Positions 20,238-31,769 of a stretch of DNA of 64,000 nt are shown here, in pieces. This DNA comes from Muscardinus avellanarius (lineage: Eukaryota > Chordata > Mammalia > Rodentia > Gliridae): the NCBI GenBank assembly GCA_963383645.1, contig OY726560.1, forward strand, positions 89,725,093 through 89,789,092. Reading direction: 5' to 3'. The notes below the pieces were generated by a model. That model ran no database searches, was not told the origin of the DNA, and worked only from the letters and a program-made list of their open reading frames with translations. Made by a program: the position numbers and the translations under genes. How positions within the stretch are numbered: the first letter of the stretch is position 1; every line of letters begins with the position of its first letter.

Positions 20238-21026
20238 GTTTACTACTGAGAAGGCAGCATCTTAATATAAAAAATTAAATTCAGCGTACGACCCAAAACA
20301 GACTTGGGGACTACAGCGGAAGAAATCCAATAACTCTGACCTGCAATATTCACCACAACACACAAAGAAAGCAGAAAGTGAGCCTGAAGATGCAGGCAGC
20401 CGGTAGATTGCAGACACAGGTGGCATTTGGGCCACTGGACCAAACAGGGCATTTGGGACCATGGTATTCTGAGATTGGCCCTAGAGTCTGAAAGTGGCCA
20501 TAGAGCTCCAACATCTTAATTTGCAAGCTCACTCGAGCTCCTGAGCAACTTCAGGAACCCAGAAGAGGACCTGCTAACCATGCGAACAGAGAATCAGCGG
20601 GATATGAAAGATCTGCCAAAACTTCAGAGCCCCAGACTGGGTTGCCAGGTAACAACATGAGCTCAGATGAGCCACAGGACCCAGCAAGCACACAGTGAGT
20701 GCCACCAGACATGGCGATAACTCTGGGTGCCAGTGTGAACCGAGGGAGCAATTTCAACTCCAGTGTCACAGAAGAGCACTTAAGTCGTGATACCTGCACA
20801 GGGCCACAAGGGTTGCTCCAAGCAAATACCATACATTGGCATACACTGTATATTCATAATGTAGTAGGACTGTTATTTTTTAAATTATTTTATTTTATTT
20901 TTCTTTTTTATATTTTATTTCTTATTTTCGCTGTTTTGTATTGTTTGTTTTAAAAAGTGATACTTACTGGTTGACTTTTCAAAATTCCTACTACTAAGAC
21001 TGGACTATACATAACACCCACAAATA

Positions 21027-21813
21027 ATGGGAAGACGCAGAAAAACAGGCATGAGAACTTTTAAAATATGAGAACCAGGAATAGTGGAGAAATAACCAAA
21101 GTCACAAATACTGACCTACAAGAAATGCAAGAAGGGGAGTTCTGAATCTTGATCTATAATATGATGAAAGGATTTAAAAAAGGTCGATAGGAGATGAAAG
21201 ATGGGCTAGAAATACTAAGGAAGTCTCAGAAAAAGGTATGGAATGAAATGAGTCAATAAATGAAATGAAGTCAGCAATACAAAGAAATTCTGGAAGATTA
21301 GATGAAATGGAAAATAGAATATCACTGTTAGAATACAGTACATCCAAAACTAAAAACACAGTCAACAGTATACAGAAGTCATTACATCAACAAAACCTAA
21401 ACATCCAGCAAATTTGGGACAACATGAAACGTCCTAACTTAAGGATAAAAAGCATTGAAGAAGGAATAGAGGTACAGACCAGGGGCATTCATAATGTCTT
21501 CAAAGAAATAATTTGAGAGAATTTCCCAAACATGGAAAGAGACATAGATCTTCATATTCAGGAGACATACAGAACACCATTAAGACAAGATCAAAGAAGG
21601 ACCTCCCCACACAACATAATAGTCAAAATGACCAACATAGAGGCCAAGGAAAAGATCTTAAAAGCAGTGAGAACAAAAGGTGGGGTGACATACAGAGGCA
21701 AAACAATAAGAATCGCTCCAGACTATACAATCCTGGTCATGGATGCTAGAAGAGACTGGTACAGTGTGACTCAGACCCTGGAAGAAAATAACTTCCAACC
21801 AAAACTACTATAA
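21027..21813 (+). pseudogene. LINE-1 ORF1 pseudogene (RNA-binding chaperone)
   Basis: The product normally forms a trimeric RNA-binding protein packaging LINE-1 RNA. ATG 21027 gives MGRRRK. The frame is soon closed, and the coiled-coil heptads (about 21265-21400, with MENRIS) are in another frame. The RRM part holds RPNLRI and EEG (about 21430), and the C-terminal domain shows YRTP, RTSP, NIIVK and KGGVTYRGK (about 21560-21710). A TGA at 21514-21516 splits the last two blocks, which are otherwise in one frame. Confidence 0.85.
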
Positions 21814-22029
21814 AAAGCAAAACTACTAGTATTCAAAATTGATGGAGAAACAAAAGTGTTTCAAGATAAACAGAATCAAAAAATTTATGAATTCAAAGCC
21901 AACACTAGAGAAAATACTTAAAGAAATAAACCATAAAGAAGAAAAAAAGAAGCAGAATTCAGACCAGAGAAGAGAGGAAAGTGATCAGAGGGGCTTCTAA
22001 GTAAAGAAGAAGACAAAGCTACCAAACAG

Positions 22030-23780
22030 ATGACAGAACACAAAATGACAGAAAAAAATCATATTTCAATAATAACTCTTAATATCAAAGGACTTAAATC
22101 ACCAACCAAAAGACACAGATTGGCAATGTGGATCAAAAAACATAATCCAAATACATGCTGTTGGCAAGAAACTCACCTTACAGCCAAAGACATTCACAGA
22201 CTGAAAGTGAAAGGATGGAAGAAGATATACTGTGCTATTGGAGACCAAAAATGAGCAGGGATAGCAACACTGATATCCAACAACACAGACTTTAAACAAA
22301 AACACATCAGAAGAGACAAAACAGGGCATTTGCTTTTATTAAAAGGAACAATCCACCAAGAAGATATAATGACAGTAAATGTTTATGCCCCAAATGTGGG
22401 TGCAGCCACATTTGTAAAACAAACCCTTCTGGACATCAGATCTGACTTTAACATGCCTCTCACACCACTGGATTGATCTTCAAGGCAAAAGATGAATAAA
22501 GACCCTTAAGAACTAAAGAAAACTATAAACCAAATGAACCTAATAGACATATATACAGAATATTTCATCCAGGAACTACAGAATACACATTCTTCTCATG
22601 AGCCCTGGGAACCTTCTCCAAAATAGGTCACATCCTGGGACACAAAGAAAGCACCAGCAAATTCAAAAGATGTAATATAATTCCTTGCATCTTTTCAGAC
22701 CCTTATGGAATAAAAGTAGAAATCAACAACAGAAAACTTAAAAGAAACTATGCAAATACATGGAGATTGAATGATACATTATTGAATGATGAATGGGTAA
22801 GAGCAGAAATTAGGAAAGAAATAAAGAAATTTATGAAAATAAATGAAAACAGAGACACAACTTACCAAAATCTATGGGACAATATGAAGGCAGTATTAAG
22901 AGGAAAGTTTATAGCATTGAGTGTCCACATAAGAAGGACAGAGAATCACCAAATACAGATCCTATTGACATAACTCAGGGACCTAGTAAGACAGCAACAG
23001 TCTAATCCCAAAGCCAGAAGAATACAGGAATTTATTAAAATTCAAGCAGAATTAAATGAAATAGAGTACAAAAAATAATTCAAAGAATCAACAAAACAAA
23101 AAGCTGGTTCTTTGAAAAGATTAATAGAATTGATAAATCCCTGGCCAACCTAAACAAAAGAAAAAGAGAATCAACTCAAATTATTAAAATCAGAAATGAT
23201 AAAGGAGACATCACCACAGATAGTGAAGAAATTAAAAGAATTATCAGAAATTATTTTAAAAATTTATATTCCAATAGACAAGAAAACATGGAAGAACTTG
23301 ATAGATTCCTAAGCAGAGTTAACATACCTAAACTGAACCATCAAAGAAAAGCCCATGCCCAGTTGAGTTTCCAGCTGAATTCTACAAAACATTCAGTAAA
23401 GAACTAATACCAATACTTCAAAACTTGTTCCAGTACATTGAAAGAGATGGAACTCTCCCAAATTTCTTCTACAAGGCCGGGATCACATGAATCTCCAAAC
23501 CAAATAAAGACACCTCAAGAAAGAAAAAAACTACAAACAAATATCCTTAATGAAGATAGATGCCAAAATTCTAAACAAAATAATAGCCATATGCATTCAA
23601 AACCATATCAAGAGAATTATACACCATGACCAAGTTGGTTTCATCCCAGAAAAACAAGGCTTGTTCAACATATGCAAATCAATACATGTCATTCACCACA
23701 TAAGTAGAATCAAGAACAAAATCACATCATCATAGCAATAGATGCTGAAAAAGCATTCAACAAAATCCAACACCACCCAT
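22030..23780 (+). pseudogene. LINE-1 ORF2 5' part (endonuclease and RT N-terminal part)
   Basis: It starts at the ATG at 22030. The endonuclease is recognised by TLNIKGL, the QETHL box (catalytic Glu, about 22165) and VNVYAPN (about 22378). Stops and shifts break it at 22252 and repeatedly after. Further on, the RT start is visible ([11 protein letters not shown], about 23625) and then the IDAEKAFNKIQ block (about 23740-23770, normally F-D-K, here N for D). The gene breaks off at 23780 and resumes at about 25250. Confidence 0.85.
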
Positions 23781-25250
23781 TCAGAGGCAAACCAATTAGA
23801 ATCACTCCAGACTTCGCAAGCCAAGTCATGAGAGCCAGAAGGGCTTGGAGTAACATATTCTAAACTCTGAAAGAAAACAACTTACAGCCAAAAATTTTCT
23901 ACCCAGGAAAACTTTCTATCAAATTAGATGGAAAAATAAGAAGCTTCCATGACAAACAGAAACTGAAGGAATTTATGTCTTCAAAACCAGCGCTAGAGAA
24001 AATACTCAGAGAGATTAACTACAAAGAAGAAATAGGTAACACACACCAGAACCAGAGAAACAAGATTTTCCATCCAACAGACAACTAAGATTGGTTATCT
24101 GTGGAGATTCATTATTTATGTTAGTCTTTTACCTATCTCTAAATTGTATTGTTTGCCTTTATTGTTGTTAATTATTAGGATTTCTAGTTGGAATATTAAT
24201 ATACCTTCAGATATAGCATTTGGAAATATTTTATCCAATTCTATTAGTAACTTTTAACTCTGTTTACATTGTCTTTGGATATACAATATTTTTTTATTTT
24301 CTAGGGAGTTTGTATACTCTTCTGTTGCCTGTGCCATTGAAATCATATCCAAGAAATCACTGCCAATTTCAATGTTGTGAGGTTTTATGACCCAGATTTT
24401 CTTCTAAAAGTTTATAGTCTTAAGATTTATATTTAGGTCTTTTATCTATTTTGAGTTAATACTTGTATATGGGATTAGGTAAGGGTCCAATTTTATTCTT
24501 TTCCATGTAATTATTATTTTTCAACAATATTTAGTTAAAAGATTATTTCCACCACCAAATGTTTGTGGAAACCTTGTCAAAAATAACTTGACAATATAGG
24601 GAAGAATTTAGCTCTAGGCTTGTATTTAACTCCAATCGTTTATATATCTGCCTTTAGAATAGTACTACACTGTTTCAATTATTGTAGCTTTATATGGTTT
24701 GAAATCAGAAAATATATATCTTCTAGCTTTGTTCTTTTTCAAGATCGTTTTGGATATCTAGAATCCATATTCCATATTAGGATAGATTTTTTTCTGAAAA
24801 ATAAATATATAAATATATGATAGTTTTACCTAAAAAATAGGAAAAAATATTCTCTGGTAAGAAAGAAAGCAAAAAGAAATATTGAAATGTCATCAAAAGC
24901 TTGGTATCAGACAAATGAAACTGTTATGTGAGATTATCATTTTTAATTTTGGATAAATTGCTATAATACTAGATGTCAACCACTAAGCAAAGCATGGGAA
25001 GGAGGGATGGGGAGAGAATGGGGTGGGGATCAGGTGGGGGCTGACTGGGTGATGTGTGCATGTATGTCTACAAAAGTTTGTATCCCACTATGATGTATGA
25101 ATACAGTGCACCAATAAAAAATAAAAATAAAAAAAATAAAATTAAAAAAGAATAATTCATCAATGGACTGGGAGCATTATGGATTTATTTTTCTACATTT
25201 GGTCATTCCAGCAGGATATAATAAATTGCTTTCTTTCTAAATAAAAAAAA
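23781..25250. mobile_element. Composite insertion inside LINE-1 ORF2
   Basis: Three unlike pieces: 23781-24095 is plus-strand LINE-1 ORF1 C-terminal DNA (RGKPIRI, ARRAW, QPKIFYPGKLS), 24100-24830 is minus-strand older LINE-1 ORF2 DNA (reverse-complement of the Y/W-rich region), and 24950-25135 is a plus-strand LINE-1 3' UTR with terminal accaataaaaaat and A-rich tail. About 115 bp of unassigned sequence follows. The host ORF2 loses only a few codons at the junction (IQHHPF to LQKIGIEE). Confidence 0.7.
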
Positions 25251-27000
25251 CACTGCAGAAAATTGGAATAGAAGAAACATACATCAACATCATTAAGGCA
25301 ATATACAACAAACCCAAAACCAACATTATATCGAATGGGGAAAAACTGCAAGAATTTCCCCTAAAATCAGGAACAAGCCAAGGATGCCCACTATCACTAC
25401 TCCTCTTCAATAGAGTCATTGAGATTCTCACCACAGGAATAAGACAAGAGAAGAAAATCAAAGGAATTCAAATAGTAAGAGAGGAATTAAAATTATCCTT
25501 ATTTGCAGATGACATGATCCTTTATCTAGAAGACCCTAAGAACTCAACCAAAAGACTTCTGGAGCTGATTAACAAATTCAGCAAAGTTGCAGGATACAAA
25601 ATCAACATAAAGAAATCAGTGGCTTTTCTTTACACCAGCAATGAACCCACAATTAAAGAAATAAAGTAATCAATTCCATTTACTATAACCTCAAATCCAA
25701 TAAAATACCTAGGAATAAACCTAACCAAAGATGTAAAAGACCTCTACAACAAAAACTATAAAACATTAAAGAAAGAAATTGAAGAAGACCTTAGAAAATG
25801 TAAAAACCTCCCATGCTCATGGATAGGCAGAATAAAGATAATCAAAATGGCCATTCTGCCAAAAGTGATATATAGATTCAATGCAATTCCCATTAAAATA
25901 TCAAAATTATTGATAAAATATTATTCACAGACCTAGAAAAATCAATCATGAACTTTATATGGAGAAAGAAAAGACCCAGAATAACCAAAGAAATTCTCAG
26001 CAGTAAGAATCATGCAGGAAGCATCACAATCCCAGACTTCAAATTATACTATAGATCAATAGTACTAAAAAGAGCATGGTACTGGCACAATAACAGGTAT
26101 ACTGACCAGTGGAACAGAATAGAAGATACAGAAACAAATCCACACAGCTTTAGTCAATTAATCTTTGACAAAGGGGCCAAAATCATACGCTGGAGAAAAG
26201 ACATCCTTTTCAACAAATGGTGCTGGGAGAACTGGCTATCCAATTTTAGAAAGATGGAACTAAACCCCTATATCTCAACATGTACAGGAATCAACTCAAG
26301 ATGGATCAAATACCTAGAAATTAGACCTGAGACTGTGAAGTTAGTAGAGGAGAGCATAGGATCTAAACTCCAACATATAGGTACAGGCAGTAACTTTCTC
26401 AATAAGACTTCCAAAGTGCAGGAAATTAAAGCAAGAATTAATAAGTGGGATCCCTTCAAACTAAAAAGTTTCTTCTATTCAAAGGAAACCATCAAGAACC
26501 TAAAGAGGAAGCCTACAGAATGGGAGAAGATCTTTACCAGCCACCACTCTGATAGGGGGCTAATATCCAGAATACACAAAGAGCTCAAAAGACTCTACAC
26601 TAGCAAAGCAAACAACCCAATCAAGAAATGGGCAAGTTGAATAGACACTTTACAAAAGAAGAGATACAAATGGTCAATAGATTCATGAAAAGATATTCTT
26701 CATCATTAGCCATCAGGGAGATGCAAATAAAAACTATGCTGAGATTCCATCTAACCCCAGTCAGATTGGCAAGCATAAAAAAATCATGTAACAACAAATG
26801 CTGGCAAGGATGTGGGGTGAGAGGAACTCTTTTACATTTTTTGTGGGAGTGCAAACTAATCCAGCCACTATGGAGATCTGTGTAGAGATTCCTTAGAAAA
26901 CTGGAAATAGATCCACCATATGATCCAGCTTTACCACTCCCAGGTATTCTTTCAAAGGGGTTGAAATCAGAGAACTACAGCAACATATGCATACCTATGT
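25251..27000 (+). pseudogene. LINE-1 ORF2 3' part (RT core and Cys-rich domain)
   Basis: The RT core reads [15 protein letters not shown] (25365), then the catalytic box FADDMI (about 25503) intact. A stop at 25666-25668 and a shift near 25920 follow. The 230-codon open frame 25948-26640 covers the region with NFIWR, WYWH and PFKLKSF. The Cys-rich C-terminus (CWQGCG ... HFLWEC, about 26797-26850) lies in a further frame. Confidence 0.88.
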
Positions 27001-27519
27001 TCATAGCAGCACAATTCGCAATAGCCCAAATATGAAAACAACCTAGGTCCCCATCAACAGACGAACGGTTTGCAAAATTATGAAAAATACACACAATGGA
27101 ATTCTATTCAGCTATAAAGAAGAACAAAATCTTGTCATTTGAAAGAAGATTGAAAGTCCTGGAGAGCATTATATTAAGTGAGATCAGCCAAACACTGTAA
27201 GAGAAGGCATGTGTTTCCTCTAATAAGCCCAAACTAGGGAGTATTGGGGATACCAGAGGGAGTCCAGATAATGGAAGGGAAATCTCAGCAAAATTTGAAT
27301 GGAAAGCTAGGAGAGGAAGAAAGTTGAACTTGATTAAGGAGGGGCTACTTCCAAATATGTGTAAAAGTATGAATATAGCATGGTTACTCTGGGTAGTCAT
27401 TGTTGGGAGGAGGGAAAATAGGGTGGGGGAAGAGGGCACGAAGTACAGTTTAAATATATACCATTTACTTTCAATTAAAAAATTAAATAATAAAATAAAA
27501 TAAAATACAAAAAATACCA

Positions 27520-27825
27520 AATGCTGGTAAGATTGTAGAGAAAGAGAAATTCTTATGCAGTGTTAATGGTAATGTAAATTATTTTAGTCATTATGGTAAA
27601 CAGTATAAAAGTAACTCAATAATTCAAATTAGAATTATCATATGATCTAGCAATCTCATTACCAGGTATATATCCAAAGTAAATAAAATCAGTATATTAA
27701 AGAGATATCTGCACTCCTATGTTTTTGCAGCACTATTCAAATAATCAAGATTTGTTATCAATCCAGGTTTCAAATAATAGACAAATGAATAATGGAAATA
27801 AAATAAAATATTATTCAGCCATATA
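27520..27825 (+). mobile_element. Older LINE-1 3' fragment
   Basis: Plus-strand ORF2-tail DNA (aataccaaatgctggtaagattgtag start, tatgatctagcaatctcattacc block, attattcagcc end), diverged from the 20.2-27.5 kb copy. It follows that copy directly. Confidence 0.75.
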
Positions 27826-28330
27826 TAGAGAGCCTTATTAAAGCAGGCTGCTACAAAGCACCCCAATAGTGTGTTAGCAACTGGAGCAGGGGCTGGGGTA
27901 GCAGAAATAGGCACCTTTTTACACTGTAAATAAGACCCTGGCTAGTCAGATACACAACACAAATCCAAAACTATCCTAGATTTATAAGCCCAGCTAGATT
28001 CTCTCAGCTAGATTCTCTCACTGAGGTGGATCTTCTTACTGCTAAAGGAGAAATTTTCTTGTTTTTAGAAGAAGAATGCTGCTTCTATGCCAATAAGTCG
28101 GGTATTGTACAGGGCATTCTACAGATAGGGTTACACAATGGTTTCCATATCTTTTTTAGAGCAAAAGATATGGAAACCATTTAGGCCCTGTGCTAATAGT
28201 ATGCCTAATTGTGCTCATTGGACCTTGTCTCCTTAACTGTCTGACCAAGTATATACAAAAGTGCAAACAGGCAATAAAATATGATAATCTGGCCATCATG
28301 GAGGACCAAGATATGGTATAAACTAAAGAT
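27826..28330 (+). pseudogene. Gamma-type env transmembrane-subunit remnant (outer ERV1)
   Basis: A glycine-alanine-rich fusion-peptide-like segment (ATGAGAGVAEIG, about 27873-27910) is followed in another frame by a block with LLTAKG and a CCFY core (EECCF, about 28070), the CX6CC-type region of gamma-type Env. A membrane anchor (about 28185-28235) and a short basic tail follow. Frames are broken by indels, including a 14-bp tandem duplication (27991-28018) and a perfect hairpin (28138-28180). It lies directly upstream of a class I LTR. Confidence 0.7.
28138..28180. repeat. Perfect 18-bp inverted repeat with 7-nt loop
   Basis: Arm atggtttccatatctttt (28138-28155), loop ttagagc, and the exact reverse complement at 28163-28180. 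It sits inside the env remnant and breaks its frame. Confidence 0.95.
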
Positions 28331-28420
28331 TTGTTTTATGAGTAACAAAAAAACAGTGGGGAATATAATGACAAAAGTAAAAAGGAGGCAAACTGAAAAG
28401 AAAGGAGAAAAAATATAGTT

Positions 28421-28852
28421 TGAAAAATTTAGAAACCTCATTATCCCCCCCTGCAAGGTCTGTCCTTTCGAAGATAAAACCTTAATATGCCACACTTATA
28501 ATCACAACGGCCTGTCTACTCACTGGAAATTACTGTGATTTATGCTAAAGAATTGCTCCCAAAAGTCTGACCTTAGGTGGACCTCAGGCTTCATTCAGTA
28601 CCTGACCAAAACAGCAGGACCTTGCATACCAGAAAAGCTAACTGCAAATTTCTGCTTCTGTAAACCTGCTTGCTTAATAGCTGGCTCATCCCCTTGTGGT
28701 TTTGCTCCCTTATAAACCCCTACCCCTGGCCAGTTGGGGCGCTCCTCCATTCAGATTTCTGGACTGAGGATACTGCTGCTGGTGAGCTAATAAAGGCTTC
28801 AATTGGCACATTCCCTTGGACTCTCAAGTCCTTACTAAACCTGAATACAACA
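28421..28852 (+). mobile_element. Class I ERV 3' LTR (outer ERV1)
   Basis: It begins TGAAAAATTT after a purine-rich tract (28395-28411) and ends acaaca. TATA (cttataaacccc) is at about 28709 and the polyadenylation signal aataaagg at about 28790. The last 191 bp match 1-201. Length 432 bp is typical for gamma-type LTRs. Confidence 0.8.
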
Positions 28853-28869
28853 AAAAACACTAAAAAATA

Positions 28870-28935
28870 GGGCTGGGGGTGTAGATCAGAGGTACAATGC
28901 CCCTGGGTTCCATCCCCAGTACCACAAAAAATAAT
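28870..28935 (+). mobile_element. ID SINE (tRNA-Ala-type module alone)
   Basis: The ggctgggggtgtagatcag .. gggttccatccccagtacca module without a B1 part, followed by an A-rich tail. The box A/B-like segments are those of the SINE. Confidence 0.88.
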
Positions 28936-28944
28936 ATAATTTAA

Positions 28945-29115
28945 ATTATGTTGCTTCTCTGCCTCAGAACCCTATAATGGCCCCCCCCCACCTTTGGTCT
29001 CAGAGTAAAAGCCAGTGATTCTTAAATGGTTTATGAGACTTTGTCCATCTTACTGCCCAGCCCTCTCTGACCTTGTCTTCTGTTCCTCCATCTGTATGTC
29101 TGGATGTTCTTGTCT
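28945..29115 (-). mobile_element. L2-like fragment (tentative)
   Basis: ccctataatggcccc ... gtaaaagccagtgattcttaaatggtttatgagactttgtcc ... ctctgaccttgtc resembles the 3' region of mammalian L2. It is recognised by eye only. Confidence 0.4.
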
Positions 29116-29580
29116 TGTTTGAAGACTTAGTTTTTTCTTTTCTTTTTTTTTTTTTACTAAAAATATGAATTCATTGTTGCATTATAGTTTCACCTCATAA
29201 TGCAGTTCATAATGATGGTGATATCCATGCATAGCACTTAGGGGGTTTCTCACTTCCTCGCCACTCTCCTCTACCTCATACAGGGTGTTGAGATTACCTC
29301 TGGCATTCTCACTTATGTACATAAACCAATGGAAGTGTTTTCATCATTAATTCTCCCTCCTCTTATCCTCACAATTCTTCAGAAACTCCCTTGCTCCACT
29401 GGAATTCTCCTTCATTGTCTAAAGTCCTTCTTGTCTCTTTTATCCCAATTACTATCTCACTTCCAAATATGAGATAAAATACATGACCTTTCATTTTCTG
29501 TGACTGGCTAAGAAAACTTATCTTTTTCCATTTACTATAACTTGGCCTTTCATCTTCAAAATTTGTGAAATTACAAATTA
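29116..29580. other. No gene seen
   Basis: C/T-rich and AT-rich sequence without coding frames. It may contain old LINE sequence. Confidence 0.5.
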
Positions 29581-29585
29581 CAAAC

Positions 29586-30215
29586 TGTTACAGTTTGGGG
29601 AAACTGTCCCCAGGCACCCCTGTTAGGGTCCTGGACAAAATTTCCCTCAAACCACAAAGAGATAAAAAGATAAAAAGTGCAGGCTCTTGTCCTGAGCTAA
29701 GGATAAGTATACAATAGCCCTGACTCTTACTGAATATTTAAAAGAGTTTATTAAAAAGATAGAAATACAGAAGACAATCTATAGCCCCATGCCATTCAAG
29801 AGTGGCATGGGGGGGTGTTTCAAACGAATTCACCAAAGATACAACATGTGGACCAACCTTTTTATAGACATGACCTCCATCTTGTTCATGTAATTCTGAC
29901 TAAAGGTCCCTGTAAGGTTCGTCCCCCACCAAGGTGTCTCCTTTTATGAAGGTTGATGATTGACCCCCTCCTCCCATCCTAGCTAGATTATCCAATTATT
30001 ATGTAAACCTGTCTTTAGAATGAGTATGAGGAAGTCCTAGTTCCCCTCTCCTATGGACTTGCTAATTACCATTAGCTAGGTTAATTTTCATTGAAATAAT
30101 TGCCAGCTTTTTATTTTTTTTTGGCAGAAACCAAGTCCATTCACCAATTTTTGAATTATCATAATCAGAGCTTTCTCAAATCTTCCTAGGCCATGCCATT
30201 CCCAATGCTGGAAAA
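29586..30215 (-). mobile_element. Solo LTR, family 'TGT..ACA', copy D
   Basis: Minus-strand copy of the LTR at 3421-4095. A 5-bp target duplication caaac lies at 29581-29585 and 30216-30220. It carries the same TATA and tail features. Its U3 terminus has changed (tggaaaa instead of tgg.aca on the plus strand). Confidence 0.8.
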
Positions 30216-30228
30216 CAAACTACATTCA

Positions 30229-30231
30229 ATT

Positions 30232-30288
<57 letters not shown>

Positions 30289-30302
30289 TTTCTTTCTTCT
30301 TT
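30229..30302. repeat. (TTTC)n microsatellite
   Basis: About 16 near-perfect ttctttc units directly after the LTR D flank, probably the tail of the adjoining minus-strand SINE. Confidence 0.95.
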
Positions 30303-30470
30303 CGGTGGTGATGGTGGGAATTTAACCTCTGAGTACAACCTCAACCCTTTTAATTTTATTTTGAAACATGGTCTAAATTGCTATGGCTAGCCTCACACAT
30401 ATGATCCTCCTGGCTTAGACTCCCAAATATTGGGACTGAAGGTATACACTACAGTGTCCAGACTGCATTG
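30303..30470 (-). mobile_element. B1-ID composite SINE, diverged, minus strand
   Basis: Reverse-complement layout: ID remnant (ggaatttaacctctgag), linker ttttgaaacatggtctaaattgct, B1 part ending gtgtccagactgc. Confidence 0.75.
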
Positions 30471-30611
30471 CAGATTTATCACCTTAGTGAATCTTATCAT
30501 GGCCACTTTTATGTAATATTGTCTCTCAGCTTTGATCTTTCATGCTGTCCTGTACTCTCAATTTATCTTCCTTTTTCTATTTTTATTTGTATTTTAATTT
30601 ATATTTTGGTT

Positions 30612-30776
30612 CTAAAAATGGAATCCAAATATATTCTACCTCTGAGATACACCACCCAGTCCTATTTTATTCTGAAATAGGTTTTGCTAAGTTGCTGAGT
30701 CTGGCATCATACCTGTAATCCTTCTATTTCAGTGTGCTGAGTACTGGGATTACAGGCTTGTGCCACTGCTCCCAGA
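30612..30776 (-). mobile_element. B1-ID composite SINE, diverged, minus strand
   Basis: It shows the ttctacctctgagatacacc ID module, the ttctgaaataggttttgct linker and the gctgagtactgggattacaggc B1 end. Confidence 0.8.
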
Positions 30777-30899
30777 ATTATGTTTAAATGGGCACAGATA
30801 CAAAGACATTTACTAATTTTTATAACAACATAAACAGGTAATTTCTTTTATGGGAATAAATGCACTTTTTAGGGAATAAGTGGTATTTTTAGACATTGA

Positions 30900-31470
30900 T
30901 AATATAGTTTTTTAGTTTGTTAAGCCTAATCAGAAATATTAAAGGCTATAAAAGTATTTATTCATTTCAAAATAATTATTTTTCCAAGGGTTTGAAGATA
31001 ATTCTGTTATTATTGTTATTGATTACTAGTTGGTTCCATTTGTATAATACATTTTGTCTAATTTCAATTATCTTAGAAATGTTACACTTTGTATTATGGG
31101 CAAGGATTTAGTTTATCTTTGTATTTGTTCCATGAGTGCTTGGAAAGTATGCATTATATTGTTCTGAGTAGAGTTTCTATAAATGTTCGTTGATGGTGTT
31201 TGTTTCTTTTATATCCTTATTGTTATCTAGCTAGTTAGTTTATCAATTGGATATGGTAGTGAATTATCCAAATATAATTGTAGATTTATCTATTTCTCTT
31301 TTAAGTATTAAGAATTTTGCTGCATGTATACCATAGTTCTGGTGTTTACCACATATGCATTTAGTGTTGCTATGCTCTCTGAGTAGATTGACCCTTTTTA
31401 TGATTTAGTATTGGACTCTTATCTCTGGTAACATTTTTACTCTGAGGTCTACTTTAGCAATCTAAACATT
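30900..31470 (-). mobile_element. Old LINE-1 ORF2 fragment, minus strand
   Basis: The reverse complement matches the RT-palm region of older mammalian LINE-1: the plus-strand text tataattgtagatttatctatttctc, ttttgctgcatgtatacc and gagtagattgaccctttttatg is characteristic. Confidence 0.7.
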
Positions 31471-31477
31471 TTTCTTT

Positions 31478-31532
31478 CTTTCTTTCATTCTTTTTCTCTT
31501 TCTTTTTTTTTTCTTTCTTTTCTTCTTTGTTT
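31478..31532. repeat. (TTTC)n-rich tract
   Basis: Impure tttc repeats leading into the next minus-strand SINE, probably its former A-rich tail. Confidence 0.85.
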
Positions 31533-31535
31533 ATT

Positions 31536-31705
31536 TTACCATATTGGGGATTGAAACCAGGGGCATTCTACTTCTGAGCTATAGCCCCATCCCTATTTTT
31601 TATTCTTTATTTTGAAACAGGATCTCATTAAGTTGTGGAGGGCCTCACTAAGTAGCTGAGGCTAGCCATAAACCTGCAATTCTCCTATCTCAGCCTCTCA
31701 ATTCT
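31536..31705 (-). mobile_element. B1-ID composite SINE, 5' truncated, minus strand
   Basis: ID module (ttgaaaccaggggcattcta), linker tattttgaaacaggatctc and most of B1 are present. The B1 start is missing at the right end (31705). Confidence 0.82.
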
Positions 31706-31769
31706 ATTTTTTTATTGTTTGCATGATGTATCATTTTTGTAATGGTGAAATATGTTACAGGTGTGGGAA

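Larger units (their letters stand above)
20238..27515 (+). mobile_element. LINE-1, near full length, with internal insertion
   Basis: Order: 5' UTR (20238-21026, GC-richer, with cagacttggggactac-type start sequence), ORF1, ORF2, 3' UTR and A-rich end (27475-27515). A foreign 1.47-kb block (23781-25250) interrupts ORF2. Both ORFs are broken, so this is a dead copy. It separates the two env pieces of the outer ERV1. Confidence 0.85.

Noticed and set aside
25948..26640. A 230-codon open frame as a separate gene
   Set aside because: It is the C-terminal part of LINE-1 ORF2 with unmistakable motifs.
28870..28935. A tRNA-like gene (box A/B-like ggctgggggtgtagctcag)
   Set aside because: The sequence is the ID SINE module found in about 20 copies here, followed by an A-rich tail and lacking a tRNA fold.
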